From: Gnetum montanum
Taxonomy: Eukaryota > Streptophyta > Gnetopsida > Gnetales > Gnetaceae
Assembly (NCBI GenBank): GCA_015680685.1
Contig: MNCI01022611.1
Coordinates: 1,813,197 to 1,877,196 of the forward strand
Direction of reading: 5' to 3'
Length of the DNA stretch: 64,000 bases
A program made the translations under genes and the position numbers. Position 1 is the first letter of the stretch. The number at the start of each line of letters is the position of its first letter. This document shows, piece by piece, positions 1-11,990 of this stretch. The notes below the pieces were generated by a model. That model made no database searches and was not told the DNA's origin. It worked only from the letters and a program-made list of their open reading frames with translations.

Positions 1-120
1 CAAAGTGCCTCTCGAATTCATGTAATTACCCTTGAATACATTAATCCTTGCCAATGTCCTCACTTTACACATTAATTTCACGAAAAATCATTAAAAATTC
101 GGTTTCTTTAAGGTGTCTCA

Positions 121-222
121 TTGCAGTTGGGCCGAGATATCGGGTACGCGATATCGCGTCCCACGTGATATCGCGTACGCGATGTATCGTACGCAATATC
201 GTGTCCCCTGTTCCTATAAATA
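121..222 (+). promoter_or_regulatory. Internal promoter of ORF3 (element A) with GATATCGCG repeats and TATA box
   Basis: At least four copies of a palindromic word around GATATC, mostly in the form GCGATATCGCG, lie at about 133-205. A TATAAATA box follows at 215-222 with GC-rich DNA downstream. The same word in repeated form sits just upstream of the TATA box in this element's LTR (3671-3735). The ORF3 start is 475 bp downstream. The promoter role is inferred from the motif cluster plus TATA box and from the same layout in two related elements. Confidence 0.6.
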
Positions 223-689
223 GGGACCCCCGCCGCAACACTTAGCTTCATTTGGCATTCACGCGGGGGGGAATTTTTGAATTTTTTCTCTACGACTTGC
301 GCTTGAGTAACCCTTGCTTTCTCAATGATATCTCGCGCGCTGGTACTCCGATTTGAATTCCGTTTGAACCTACTTGAACCCGGAGTGTTCAGTTTAGTCG
401 TGGGGGAGAGACACTTGTCGAAAAGTGCCTAACTTTTCTGAAATTTTTCATCGCCCAAAGGACATCAATTAGGGTAATTAACACTAACACTTAGGAAATT
501 ATGCCATAAATCATATGACCTTAAGTATACCGGGATATTAAACCGCAAATCCACCTAAAGTCATAGGACCCATCATTATAATTTTCAGGCACAATCACAC
601 AATAATAAACGATCTTTAATTAAGGCACATAGTAAGGTATTACTTGATTTTCTAAACAACCTTATTAATGTTGGCCCGTGTGATTGCAG
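223..689 (+). other. Leader and possible intron upstream of ORF3 (element A)
   Basis: This is a non-coding leader between the TATA box and ORF3. It ends in a good 3' splice-site shape, GTGTGATTGCAG, directly before the ATG at 690. In the relative at 55112-55382 a clear AG|GTAAGC donor opens an intron ending at the same point. In A a donor is not obvious; one candidate is TTGA|GTAACC near 304-311. Splicing is inferred, not shown. Confidence 0.4.
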
Positions 690-3476
690 ATGGCCCCGAA
701 ACGCACCCAGCAGAAGAGTCTGACCCAAGGTGGAGCAAAACAACCTAGGAGAGGTCGAAGGCAAGTCCCTGCCGGATAACATAATGAACAGGAGGCGCAT
801 TCATTCAGCATCCATCAAGAGGAACCTCCTACCAGAAGATCTGGGCAGGCAGAAAGAGGAGCAGCTATGCCTGAACTGGGACAACAACTTACGTTGCCCC
901 CAGAATGTGTTCAGGCTATCCACACGAAGTCCATAATCGCTTCGGTGATTGTGGAACTCAACTTCGAATCTTTCGCAGAGTTCGTTCCTGAGGCTGTGAG
1001 GGATCACCTCAAAGGGTCTCCCTTATGGCCCGTCCTCTCTGAACAAGGTGCCTGGTACTTAGGAGAAACGTACCTATTTTGGCACAATAAAGAGCAAGGC
1101 ACCACAGTAAACATCGGTGGTGTGACAGTGGATTTTTTTGCACAGGCAATTTCAGAAGTGTTAAACCTTCCGAATTCGGGCCCCCATGTTGCTCGGTTAT
1201 CCACCCGATCAGACCCTGATGTGCAAAAGGACTGGCTAGAGAAGGCTTATGGTAGAGCTAAGGCTTTTGGTGAGCTGACCACGGAAGAGCGAGTCTATTT
1301 TAAAATCGGGACCTATCACCTCTTCCCCACAAAAGGCTTAAAGAGAATATCAACGTACGCGGCAAGAGGATGTGCAGTGTTGATGGGAAAGGTTAACGCT
1401 AACCTTCCTCATCTATATTTGACAGAGATCCTAAGGCGATTCGAAGAACGGAAGACAGGAAAAATGCACTCCCTTTCCCCTGTCTTATCAGGAAATTGTG
1501 TCGTCGGGCTAGGATTCGGGGATATACAAATGACGTCCTCTGAAAGGCCCAAAATGCTTCTTACGCTGAATTATTAAAGGCGCTAGCTCCAAGAAAGAGT
1601 ACTGGCAAAGAGTTGGGACCAGATGAGGGAGATGAAGAACAAGTGACTGAAACCCCCGCAACTCAGCTTGCAGGACCCAGTCAACCTCCAGCCACAGGTC
1701 CTAGCCAACAACAAGAAGCAGAACCCGGTACAGGCCAGGATCAGCCGCCGCCGCAAGACTATAGACCGTCAATGAGCCATTTGAGGGCTATTGCTGAGAC
1801 GATCAGTTGGGGAAGTCGTGATGACGCCAATCTCTTCCGTGTCATCGATGATGCCAACCAGCCTACGATTTCAATAGATCGCACAAGGGGTGAGTTGTCA
1901 ATGCAAACAGGAGGAGGGGAAAGCAGATGGTCACAACAGATCTCTGGAAACGCGGCATCTTTCCAAGTTCAATTAGAGACTGGTGAAGGGGCCACTGTGG
2001 TGGTCATGCAACACCAGGATGCCGCGGGAGCAGCTGAAGTGGTCGCTGACCACATCAAGGAGTCCTTTAATGTACCTGTTGTGCCACCGGCAGATCTTTC
2101 AGGAGCACAGGATGCTCAAACCATTGCCGGAACCTCAATGACTCCTGCTGAACATGAGGATGTATTGGACAGATTGCTTCAAACAAGACAAGTTTTAACA
2201 TCCCTGTTTGACATCCCTCAGGATGTAACCGTAATGCAGTCAGACCTCATTTCGACAAAGGGGAAACTGGTCATATCCGAAGTAAGGGCTGAGCATGCTG
2301 AGGCTGAAGTGCAGAAATTACAAGAGCAGCTCATCGCCTTACAAGCAGCACAACGGGATCCCTTGAAATTGGTTCCCGCAAACCAGTTAGACAATTTTAA
2401 AACTGAGCAACTAACCAAATTAATTGCAGAAAATAAGAAGGTGGCAGAAGAAAAGGAGACGGCCACTTAGGATGCCTCCGCAGCAAAGGCACAAACTCAT
2501 GCGCATCTTAAGGTACTCAAGGCCTTGCAGGAAGAGAATAAGCAGTTGGTTGCAGATAACCTTCAGTTGACTTCTGTGGAGAAGTAAAAGAATGTTCTCG
2601 ATGAGCACTTTCATCGGCTGCGAGAACAAGTCATTCGAGTCAACCAAGACGTAAAGCCGTTTAGCCTGAGAAAATCGAACCCTCTCAATGGAGGAGGTGC
2701 ACGCTATTCGACAGAAATCAGCCATCGAGATTAGTGCGTGGCAAAATGAGGCTAAACGACATGAGAAGCTGAAGGAGCACTTCCGTGATCAGGTGAGGAT
2801 GTATAAACAGATCCTGGAGAAGGAGATTCAAATGGCCAAAGCTCAAATTAACAGCACTAGTGCCTAGCACACTGATTGGGGGGCCATTGTGGACACTTAT
2901 GCCTATGCCCACCAGGTGAAAATTAAAAACCAGGACCTGTAGATCCAGGACTTAACTGAATACATGGAGTTGGCAAACCTTCGATATGCCAACCTGGCCA
3001 TGTTAACAGCAGGACGCCCGAGGTCAGAGCTCGAGCAGCAGGTAGCTTCCACCTACATCAAATATGAAGCAGAATTTGCAGAGTGAAAGAAGTTGGCTGA
3101 AAAATTGGATGTTGCAAATTCTGAACTCTCAGTGGTAAAAGAAAGATATCAAGGATAGAAAGATGTGGCAACCGACTTGGCTCGACAGCTGACAGAACTT
3201 CATGAATACAAAGACAGAGCCAGAGCCTACGAAGAGGAACGACGGGTGTTTGCGGCATGGTACGTCAAAGCTAATCAGATGTTCCCGCAACTACCTTGTC
3301 CATGGGAAGTGCCGACTCCATCAAACATTGGAGCGTCAGCATGGATAGCACAAGACCCTTGGACCGAAGAGGAGAAGCTCTGGGCTATTCTTCAGTGTCA
3401 TCAATCTTCAAAACTTGGAGCACGTGATAAAGGGAAAGCACCCATGGAGGAGCCACCACCACCAGGAACTACATGA
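690..3476 (+). pseudogene. ORF3 of element A: post-pol ORF with globular N-terminus and long coiled coil, lightly broken
   Basis: A frame of about 929 codons starts at the ATG after a splice-acceptor-like TGATTGCAG. Parts in order: a basic N-terminus (MAPKRTQQK, RRGRR); a globular domain at about residues 70-270 with LWPVLSEQGAWYLGETYLFW, weakly like the plant family annotated as putative plant transposon protein (from memory, unverified); a Pro/Gln-rich linker near 1660-1760; an acidic middle domain; a long Glu/Gln/Lys-rich coiled coil; and a conserved tail with FPQLPCPWEVPTP. It is disrupted by a TAA at 777, a frameshift near 1545, a TAG at 2468, a shift near 2670 and several later stops. 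Copies at 50252-52995 and 55383-58181 are colinear over the whole length. There is no protease, RT or integrase motif. The function is unknown. The position matches the env-like frame of Athila elements, but I see no signal peptide or membrane anchor. Confidence 0.75.
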
Positions 3477-3638
3477 GTTCCACATTTTCCCCCCCGTAGC
3501 ATTTTTTCTCTGTGTTGTGTCTTCCCACACTGCGGCATTAGTCCATTTCTTTTTCTAGTTAATAATTCCATACCTATCCACTATGTAATCATTGAAGCTT
3601 GTTCTCCTTGCAACTCGAGGACGAGTTTTTATTCAGTC

Positions 3639-3647
3639 GGGGGGGTA
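3639..3647 (+). other. Polypurine tract of element A
   Basis: A G-rich run (GGGGGGGTA in context) directly abuts the TGATGAG that opens the 3' LTR. This is the expected place for the plus-strand primer of an LTR retrotransposon. The related element has GTGGGGGAT at the same place (58417-58425). Confidence 0.7.
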
Positions 3648-4624
3648 TGATGAGACGCGGTTTACGTCGGTCGCGATATCGCAGCCGATGCGATATCGCG
3701 TCCTTCCCTGCGATATCGTGTATGCGATATCGCAGTCAGCCGCAATTTCTATAAATAAGAGGCGGCTCTCCCTCATTTGACATCCCAATTTTAGTGTAGC
3801 GAAGCTTTGGCAGTTTGATCCCTCCAGAGTTAGAATTTTTCCCGTGTCTACCCGCAGTGTGGTGAATGTAATTGTACGATGTCTTTATTCGAGTGTGCCG
3901 TACTTGGACACGCACATGACTGGCAATAAAGATCAAGATTACTTCATCATTGCAGCATTCACTTAGTTTATTCATTGTTATTTATTTAATGTTATTTATT
4001 GCTTTCATAGTGCGATGTGAGTACGACTTAACTACAAGCATCTACGGGTGTATATGGCTAGTTAAGGAATTGGTTGCTCATCGCGATTAGTTTCTCACCC
4101 TTAAACTCCTAGAAGCGGAACGAGTACGACTTGATTACGAGCATTTAAGTGTGACTGCTTGGTAGCCCAGTGGTGTAGCTAGGGGGATCTACGCTTGGTA
4201 ACCCAGTGGCGTATTTGGGGTCTGCGCTTGGTAATCCCAGTGGCGTACCTAGGCCTATGCTTGGTAGTCCCAGTGGCAGTCGTGCACGAAGTCCAAGATG
4301 TGTACGGTTGATCAAGGAATCGGTTGCTCGTCGCACTTAGGCTAGATTAGATTTTCTTACCCTTTTCCTCTTAGCTTAGATTTAGTTAAATATTATTTTC
4401 CACTGCCATCAGGAGTAGCATTAGAATTAGAACACATCATACACCTCATCTAGACTAAACCATACGTGACATATGCAAAACTAGTCTAGATGGGAAGACA
4501 GCAAACTGCGACCTAAGGCTAACTATCTAGGTGCCACAACTAGTCCATCTGCGGAGTTCGACCGGATCGCGCGTGCGACGCTCGTTTCGTATGGTTGAGT
4601 GTAGGGGTACCTAGCCACTCATCC
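3648..4624 (+). repeat. 3' LTR of element A
   Basis: Opens with TGATGAG and ends with CACTCATC plus a changed last base; the near-identical solo LTR at 30890-31848 ends CACTCATCA. U3 holds four GCGATATCGC-type palindromes at about 3671-3735, then a TATA box at 3750-3757. A poly(A) signal AATAAA lies at 3925-3930. Four imperfect direct copies of GCTTGGTARYCCCAGTGG lie at about 4161-4275. Length is 977 bp against 959 bp for the solo copy. The short ORF at 4145-4336 falls inside these repeats and is not a gene. Confidence 0.85.
3671..3930 (+). promoter_or_regulatory. LTR promoter and poly(A) signal, element A
   Basis: The palindrome GCGATATCGC recurs in four close variants. TATAAATA follows at 3750-3757 and AATAAA at 3925-3930, so R should begin near 3780. 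The same palindrome occurs upstream of ORF3 at 133-205, giving the element two promoters built from one motif. Confidence 0.6.
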
Positions 4625-6189
4625 GTTATCAATTAAGTTAGGATTTCCATTACTAATGATATTTTGTGAGTTACTCTATTAAACATTAGAATAACTAAAA
4701 GATTCATACTAACTTAAACTAGCTATCAAAGACTATTTGGTGTAATGCCTCATATATCTAGGCCAACCTTCAAGCAAGATAAGATCAACTTTTGGGTTAC
4801 AAACCCTCATGCATACCCAAATCAACTATTGGGTTATGTTATGGCTACTATTAACCCTATAGATACTCTAAGTTCTTAGCTACTTACTATCACTTAAGGG
4901 TTTCTAAGGTGGGTTTTACTTTACTAGGTTAATAGAATCCTCTAAATCAACTTTACCATGGTAAGACCAGTTAGGTAATATGCAACTATGTTGACAAAAT
5001 CCTCTAAACCAATTTCATGGAAAAGACCTACCTATTTCTACATGAGTAGTTTTTTCCTACCAATCTTATTAATGAATCAACCCTAGAGCTTAAATTTTAT
5101 ACCTTTCAACACTATGAACATTCCCACACATACCTAGAATATCATCTAACGACTACCATTAAATATCCACTCTAGAAAACACATCATAAATCGATTGTAA
5201 CTTTTGCTATAATCTCTAGATCCAACCCAACCTAGATTGCAACTTGCCTAGAGACTACTACTACTACCATTTTCAGGAGGGGATGGCACATGTGAAAGAA
5301 GATGTCAAAACATGAAGTGAAAGATAGCAAAAATAGTGAATTATAGGAAGAAATAGGAAACCAAAGTTAGATCAATAATAAATAACAAGGATTAGATTGA
5401 TAATAAAAACCAAGAGCAAAATATAAGGTAAGCATGTTCAAAAGGAAATAGTTCTTAATGGTAATTAATGAAACAAAGAAAATTTCTTCTACCTTAAGAG
5501 ATTAGTAAAGCTTTTCCAAGAAATAACAAGTTTAGATCTAGAAATTGCCAAGTGATCTACCACTCATAGCCACTAGTAAGAGAATTAAACATAGCATAAT
5601 GCATAATTGATGCCAAGAGAGATAGCCTTGCTAAGTATTTATAGCCACAAGAGGTAGGGCTTCAACAATCTCAAAATAAAGAATTAATAATCTATTTTAT
5701 AAACTTCATGTAACATGTATTCACAAAAAGGATCCAATGATCAACCAACTAGTCAAGTCATCAAAATAACATAAGAATAAGCCCACATGTCCAAGAATGG
5801 ATTCTAAGATGAAATAAAAGAATAACTGAAATAAATTTAAATATTTAGTTAACGTCTCATAACCTTATTCTTACTTTAGTTAAAATAAAATTATAATTTT
5901 ATATATATATATATAATACCAACAATGAACCACCACCATCCTTCTAACCTATATGTTACTAAGGGAACCAAGCATTAGCAAATACCAAGAAAAAATAATA
6001 AATAAATAAATACAAAATAATGATATTTTCAAATATTTGATAAGGACAAATTCCAAGATCCAAACCTTATGAGCCATAAGACATAATAAAACATGTATAC
6101 TTACGAAGAGGTTCAAGGATCAAACCTTACCAATATATAGGGGTTGATCTAAGAAACATTATACGGAAGCTTATAAGCAAATATACCAT
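4625..6189. other. Anonymous AT-rich DNA between elements A and G
   Basis: No ORF of interest, RNA gene or recognisable retroelement domain. It contains a short (TA)n run near 5901-5914 and A-rich stretches. It is probably old, decayed repeat sequence, but nothing specific supports that. Confidence 0.5.
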
Positions 6190-9100
6190 TGTTTGCAACC
6201 ATTTGCCACCACCAACATTTTTCTTCAGTCTTGTGACTGGGATCACAGGAAATGAAGGTATTCCTTCAAACTTGAGTTTAGGTGCTTGCTAATCTCTAGC
6301 AACACCAAGGCCCAGATACCTCCAAATAAACTCAATGGTAAATACTGTGAGTTATTAAAGATTCCTATTTTGTCAAGTCACTTAGTCTATATAATCCCTA
6401 TAGTACATTGTTTGAAACAAAAAAAAATCACCAAAATGATTAAGCACAATTCTACAAAAATCTACTCCTAATTTCCCCTAGAGAGAAAGATCCACATGAA
6501 AACTAAAAATAGAGCAAGCTTCAATGGATTTTCAAAGAAAGAAGAAAAGAAAGCAAATTTGTGTGAAATCTCAAACATTTAAGCAAGATAAGTGGAACAT
6601 AAGGAAACACTTCGAAATAAAGATATTCTAATTCAATCTAAAATATCGCAAATTATCCAAATCCTTTGAGCCCAACAAGTAATTTCATAAAAGACACTCT
6701 TATTAAACTACCAAAATGCTTTGTAAATGACAAAACACAAGCTATTATTTGGCTAGTTAAATAGTTTTCAAGAATTGCAAATAATAAAGGTATTAGAAAT
6801 GATTTAAAATTTTCAAGACTAAAACATCAAGTAAAAGACTTTAAAAATTGAAGCTATTTCAAATCATCTCAAAATATATAAAATTTTCTATACCCTCTAA
6901 ATCTGAACAAATATTTTCATAAAGACATTACTATTAAATTACTCAAGATACTTTTCAAAGACAACATAAGCTCTTATACGCAACCAAATAAAAGTCTACA
7001 ATTATATAAAAATAGAGCTATAAGAGCAATCAAAAAATCCCAAAATTAAATGCAAAGCATAGTACTATCTCAACCATTAGCTAAGAAACTAAGACAAAAA
7101 AAGAAGAAAATAATTCACAAGATTAAAACAAAGTATCAGAATTGATAATGCAATTAGCAAACCATTCTTTACAAGTAATCTTCAATACTTTTTCTTGATC
7201 TCCCCCTCTCTTTCTATTCTACCCATGAAACCATTTTTATAGTGACTTTTGGGTAGTTACCATCTTCATAAAAGACTAAGGTGAGTTACAAATATCAAGA
7301 GAATTCACTCATAACTATGATAAGAAGTTATAACTTCTATAATAAGTTACCCTCGCTATAAGAATATAAGATATAGTTACCAAATGTCTTGTTGGACAAC
7401 TATCCAATAAACTACCTTCTTCTTAAACCATAATTTTGTTGTTGTTTTGTTTGTTTTTGTATCAGCCCATACGACTTTTGTGACTATTGGTAAGTTCCTT
7501 AGGTCCTCTATCCCTTGAAATAGACGCTGCTACCATATTGACAGGTTTCCAAAAAGAGGTGCCTCTGCAAACAAAATCTTTTTGTTGTTTTGTTTTGTTT
7601 TTGTTTTTAAATTCGTCATTGTCTAGGTCCTCTATCCCTTGAAATGCTCTATTGCTGGAAATGTTCAACTTCAATGTCGCGAACTAGGCTTTCTCAATAA
7701 TATTACCTTTTCCAACTGAATTCTCTTTGAATTAGGTGTCTTGATCTCCTTCTTCAGCTGTCGTCCCAAGGGTGCGATAAGCTTTTGTCTTGTTGTAGGT
7801 TGACTGGGGGGTCAACTTGCAACATTGGGCTCTGTTAAGGTTTTGGATTTAATTTTTCTTCTCCAGCTAGCACATCACCTTAACAACCCCCCACACCCAA
7901 AGCGTCCGTCCAAGTTTGGCAAATGTAATAATTGAAACCCAAACTATTTACGATAGTGAACAAGGTGGCATGTAGACCTAGAATGAACAACCACTTTATG
8001 ATGCCATTGAGCATGTCAATGAGGTGCTCCGGGAACCTATCGTCTTTCTCAGAATCTTCGTTCCAAATGTCCTCACCACTCACCATGTTCAACAAACGTT
8101 GCACTTCTTATTTACAACGGCCTCTGCGAACTTCGGATTTGAATCGGCTGTTGGCTTTGGCTGCAACCACCTAAATCGCATTGCCGAAGTAGAACAGCGA
8201 CAACGGCGGATCTTTCCTGGCTCTGCAATTCACGGCTTAGTTGAACTCCATCTTTTCGTACCTTTCGGCTTGGCAAGAAACATCTCCATTCAGCTATCGA
8301 TTTCTCTGGTTCTGTGAGGGTTTCTTTTCTTCGATGCCACCCTTGTCGGCCTGTACGTCGCATCAAACCTATTTGGTGGTCTTGCGGCTGAGCATGCGCG
8401 AGAATTTGAGGCTGCCCTAGCACTCGAGCTTCGCCTGCAAATAAGACGTGTGGCATGTTCCTTGCCAGGGTCAATCCCATGGTGCCCTGCGCCTGAGCCT
8501 AAGCTTGATTTTCCAGATATTCTTCAGAAGTTCGTCCTTGCTCAAAGGTTTCCTTGCGTCTAGCAGATGCAGCTGGTTCCGTACCTCATCTAATGTCAGA
8601 TTGTAGAGCAAATTCTGTCGCATTATTATTGCTGCTGCTACTGGGTTGAATTTGAGGTCACATTGATGATTGATTTCATACAGGTCCCCTGCATTGGCTG
8701 GACCATGTCCAAGGTTTCATTTGAGGGATTTTTTTGTCATTTTCATGCATTTTTTTTTATTTGTTTCAGGAGATTGTTGCTTTTCATAAATCTGGTTAAT
8801 ATTTTCAGTATTGACTGAAGGCAAATCATCACGGGTACCTTTGTTGCTTACCAACCATGCCATTTTATATATTGTTTTGATTTAAATCATCAATTATGAT
8901 ATTGTTGCCTTTATCCTTACAAAAGCTTTCACTATTGGTAATGGCATGAGAAGTAAACATAGAAACCATGTTCCACTGGCTATGAAAGTAGGCTTACTTT
9001 TGAGCATCTAACTCCCCAGTTATTACTGTATTTTCATTTTTTAGAGAAAGTGACTAAACTGTCCATGAGCCATTGCCATTTTCTGCTGAGCCTTTATTTC

Positions 9101-9428
9101 TATCAGCCCAACCATCAGTCATAGATGACAGTCATAGATGAAGGGTAGTACGATGAGCCATTTAAGGTATATCCAAGTAATGGTTGATTTGCTGACTCTT
9201 TTATTTTTAAATTACGGTAGATTCTTGGATTTTAACTCTTATAAGATATGAAATGAATAACACTCATGGCCTAGAATCTTGTCTGTGATAGAACAAACAT
9301 ATGATTCGTGAGCAAATACCGCCGTTTCAGATAAAATTTCTCTTTCTAGGACTTAGCACTACATCACTTCTATCTTTTATCAACGCCTTTTCTTTATTTT
9401 CAACAGAGAACATAGGTAAGTTTTCTCA
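6190..9428 (-). repeat. 3' LTR of element G
   Basis: About 3.24 kb, matching 15145-20127 in the same order along its whole length. Examples are the block beginning CAACCATTTG at the left edge, a GC-richer block at 8020-8580, and the block with AAGATATGAAATGAATAACA near 9240. The segment 7460-7860 is largely missing from the other copy. It includes a duplicated phrase AGGTCCTCTATCCCTTGAAA at about 7501 and 7625. No ORF here is convincing as a gene. Confidence 0.7.
7890..8255 (-). pseudogene. Captured BAHD acyltransferase-like gene fragment, copy in 3' LTR of G
   Basis: Minus-strand translation gives a decayed form of AVNCRARKDPPL followed by YFGN, the signature before the C-terminal half of plant BAHD acyltransferases. 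About 90-120 codons further on is a degenerate version of the DFGWG motif near 7895-7925. The frame is broken by shifts and stops. A second copy occupies the same place in the other LTR (16605-17030). The match is to family motifs recalled from knowledge; only the C-terminal half is recognisable. Confidence 0.5.
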
Positions 9429-10029
9429 TCCATCATCTTTCTCAAACTCACTCGTCACCTAAAATTAGAATAGTTGCTTTCTCTCTCTCAAATGTTCAAT
9501 TCAAAGATGTGTTTTCAAGCAAACCACAACTCTTTATATAATGCAAAAATTTTGGAATTCCTGCGCATTTAAACAACCAACTCCCCTACTCATAAGAAAC
9601 TTATTCATTTTCCACCACCACATGGTTGGTTAAGTTAATTTACTATTTAATTTAATTTTTCATTATGTGGTTATTTAAACTTCCACTCCCACTAAAGTGT
9701 ACTTAACACACATAATAAGTAATGATTGCTTGCGATAAATAATATTTAATATTTAAAATAACACTCTTACGTACATATATTTTAATTATATATATATATA
9801 CATGATTAAATATTATTCCCGTATAAGTATATATATAACTATTATTTTATTATGTATAATATATATATATATATAATCTTATATATATATATATATTAAG
9901 TTATGGGTGGTTTCCCAAAGTAATGCTTTATGTGAAACATTATACAAAAGCTACAATTCCATTCCACTTAATGTGTATAACTTCCATTGAGTATTTAATA
10001 TAGAAAATAAGCTTTTTATTTGTAGATTC
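9429..10029. other. AT-rich 3' internal region of element G with (TA)n runs
   Basis: This lies between the integrase remnant and the 3' LTR of G. Several (TA)n microsatellite tracts occur at about 9785-9895. Pyrimidine-rich DNA next to 9428 fits a minus-strand polypurine tract. No coding sequence is seen. Confidence 0.55.
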
Positions 10030-10350
10030 AGCCAAGTTGTTTCCTTGAGGATAATAATTAAAAGAAAAAAAATAGAAAAATGAATTTCTCTAATACCCAT
10101 GTTATAAGTTTTTCATATTGAAAAATAGGTCCATTATCGAATACCAACACTTCAAGCATACCAAAGCAACTTAGAATCTAATCTTCTAAGAACTTAATTA
10201 TATTGATGCTAAACTGTTTCTCAGAGCTTTTGCTTAAGACTATTTAGTTTAATAATCAATGGCTATGAGAATAAACTTATGTCTAGCTCAAAAAAGTAAT
10301 TGTATCAATAAAATCTAAACCCCACTATTGAAATGGTCTATCTTCAATCA
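10030..10350 (-). pseudogene. Integrase remnant of element G
   Basis: Minus-strand translation shows PFQ*WGLDFID, the first-aspartate block of a gypsy integrase core. About 60 codons on comes FGMLEVLVFDNG, the second-aspartate block. Stops and frameshifts are frequent and the zinc-binding N-terminus is not clear. It follows the RNase H remnant in the expected order. Confidence 0.6.
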
Positions 10351-10799
10351 TTGTTTTTCAAGGAGCTCTAGCCTCTTTGATTTTTGGCCATGAATTTGAC
10401 ATTTTTAACATCTTTGAATCTTTGAACTAATATATTGGTACATGCTAGGCCAAAAAAAACCATATTGAAGTATATGTTACATAGTGGACTTAGGAGACTC
10501 ATAAAATAAATTAGCATGACAATGGAATTGTTCTAAAATAGGATTAATTTGATCATCATGAGCACATTCCAACATAACCCCTCTAAAGTCCTTTCTTTAT
10601 AAAATTTCATCTTTAACCACAAATTTATTAACCTTTTTGAAGAAAACTCTTTTCTAACTTGCAGTTAAATTATTTAGAACCTTCCTTATGTTAAGAAACT
10701 CTAAATTTTCATCATACCAAATACATATTTCATTTTCTTTAGCCATTAACTTAGCTAATCCCATTCCTTCAATAGTTTTTCATATTTCCAATGAAAACC

Positions 10800-11990
10800 T
10801 AAAACTTTAAAGCTTTATAAGCCATTTTTCTCTTTTCAACTCAATTTCATTTTGAGCCAAGAATTGTTTAACTATAAGCTCTATTAACATAATATGAACC
10901 AATGAGCTTTCCAAGTAATATTTGAAATGCAAAAGTACTTTAATGACTACAAATGCTCATTTCTCTAAATCTGAATAATTTAATTCAGAACCTTTTAGCT
11001 AATACTCAAAAAACTAATCAGTTCATCTTGACCTTCGTCTCTTTGAGTTAAAACAATAGTAATTGAATCAAATGAGGGAAAAGCATATAACCAGAAATCT
11101 TCCTTTAATTTTAGTTTTACCAAGTATGGAGCTTCTTGAATAGCCTTTTTAATTTCTATTAAGGATTTCTCTAATTCTAATGTTTTCCTTAATGGAATAT
11201 CTTTCTTGAGTATACGCATCAAAGATTTAGTAATTTCAGTGAATCCTAGGATAAGTTTCTTAATGAAATTTATCTTTCCAAAGAAAGATCTAAGAGACTT
11301 TTTATTTATTGGATGCTCAATATTTTGTATTGCTTGAATTCATATGTCATCTATGGCAATTCCTTCTTGACAGATTACATGACCTAGTAAACTTCCAAAG
11401 TTAACCTCAAAGATACATTTCTTAGGATTTAATGAAATACCATACTCATGACATCTGTCAAAAATTTGTTGAAGGTAACTAATGTAATCTTCCTTCCTTT
11501 TTGAATAGACAATGATATCATCTAAATAAACCACAATAAACTTTCCTATTAAACCTTTAAAATGCAAGTCCATTGTCCTTCGGAAAGTAGCTCTAGCATT
11601 TGATAATCCAAATGGCATTCTTTTGTAAAAAAAAGGTCCCCATTTGGTGATAAATGTTGTTTTATATCTATCGCCCTTCTCTACCATAAACTACTTATAG
11701 CCTTAAAAACCATCTAAGAATCAATATACCTAACATCCTGATACTTTGATCAACATTTTATCAATTCTAAGAAGTGGTCATTTATCTTTTTCAGAGGCTT
11801 CATTCAAATTTCTAAAATCCACACAAAGTCTAATATCACCATTCTTTTTCCTTACTGGAACAAGATTAGCAAGCCATGTTGAATATCAAATAGGATATAT
11901 GATTTGAACTTGCAATACTTTCTTGGTCTCAGCTTTCATAGTCGGTTCAAATGATGGATTGAATTTTCTTTATTTTTGTTTAACTATCTT
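10800..11990 (-). pseudogene. Reverse transcriptase and RNase H remnant of element G
   Basis: The minus strand encodes an RT with MPFGLSNARATFRRTMD, then VVYLDDIIVYSK with the catalytic YLDD at 11517-11528, and LLGHVICQEGI. A connection and RNase H part follows at about 11222-10800 (DFWLYAFPSFDSITIVLTQR, then YSDLEK*AFVVIK). Upstream there is PVRKKNGDIRLCVDFRNLNE near 11830-11890. The longest open piece is 115 codons, so the enzyme is dead. In this family it copies element RNA in virus-like particles and degrades the RNA template. Confidence 0.8.

Larger units (their letters stand above)
1..4624 (+). mobile_element. Element A: 3' part of an Athila-like LTR retrotransposon
   Basis: The segment reads spacer, internal promoter, long ORF3, polypurine tract and 3' LTR. 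This is the same order as in the complete relative at 41192-53845 and the split relative at 22479-59233. Gag, pol and the 5' LTR would lie left of the window. The identification rests on colinearity of ORF3 and LTR with those two elements, not on pol domains, which are not visible here. The element looks the youngest of the three: ORF3 has far fewer stops, and its LTR is almost identical by eye to the solo LTR at 30890-31848. Confidence 0.75.

Noticed and set aside
690-3476. ORF3 as a retroviral envelope gene
   Set aside because: The position fits, but no signal peptide, membrane segment or cysteine pattern was seen; the coiled coil alone is not evidence for env.
4145-4336. 63-codon minus-strand frame, also present at 31371-31562
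   Set aside because: It is the tandem-repeat part of the A-family LTR; duplication reflects the LTR, not a conserved gene.
8024-8480. Open frames on both strands in the GC-rich part of the G LTR as functional genes
   Set aside because: The best family match (BAHD-like) lies in a frame broken by stops and shifts in both LTR copies.
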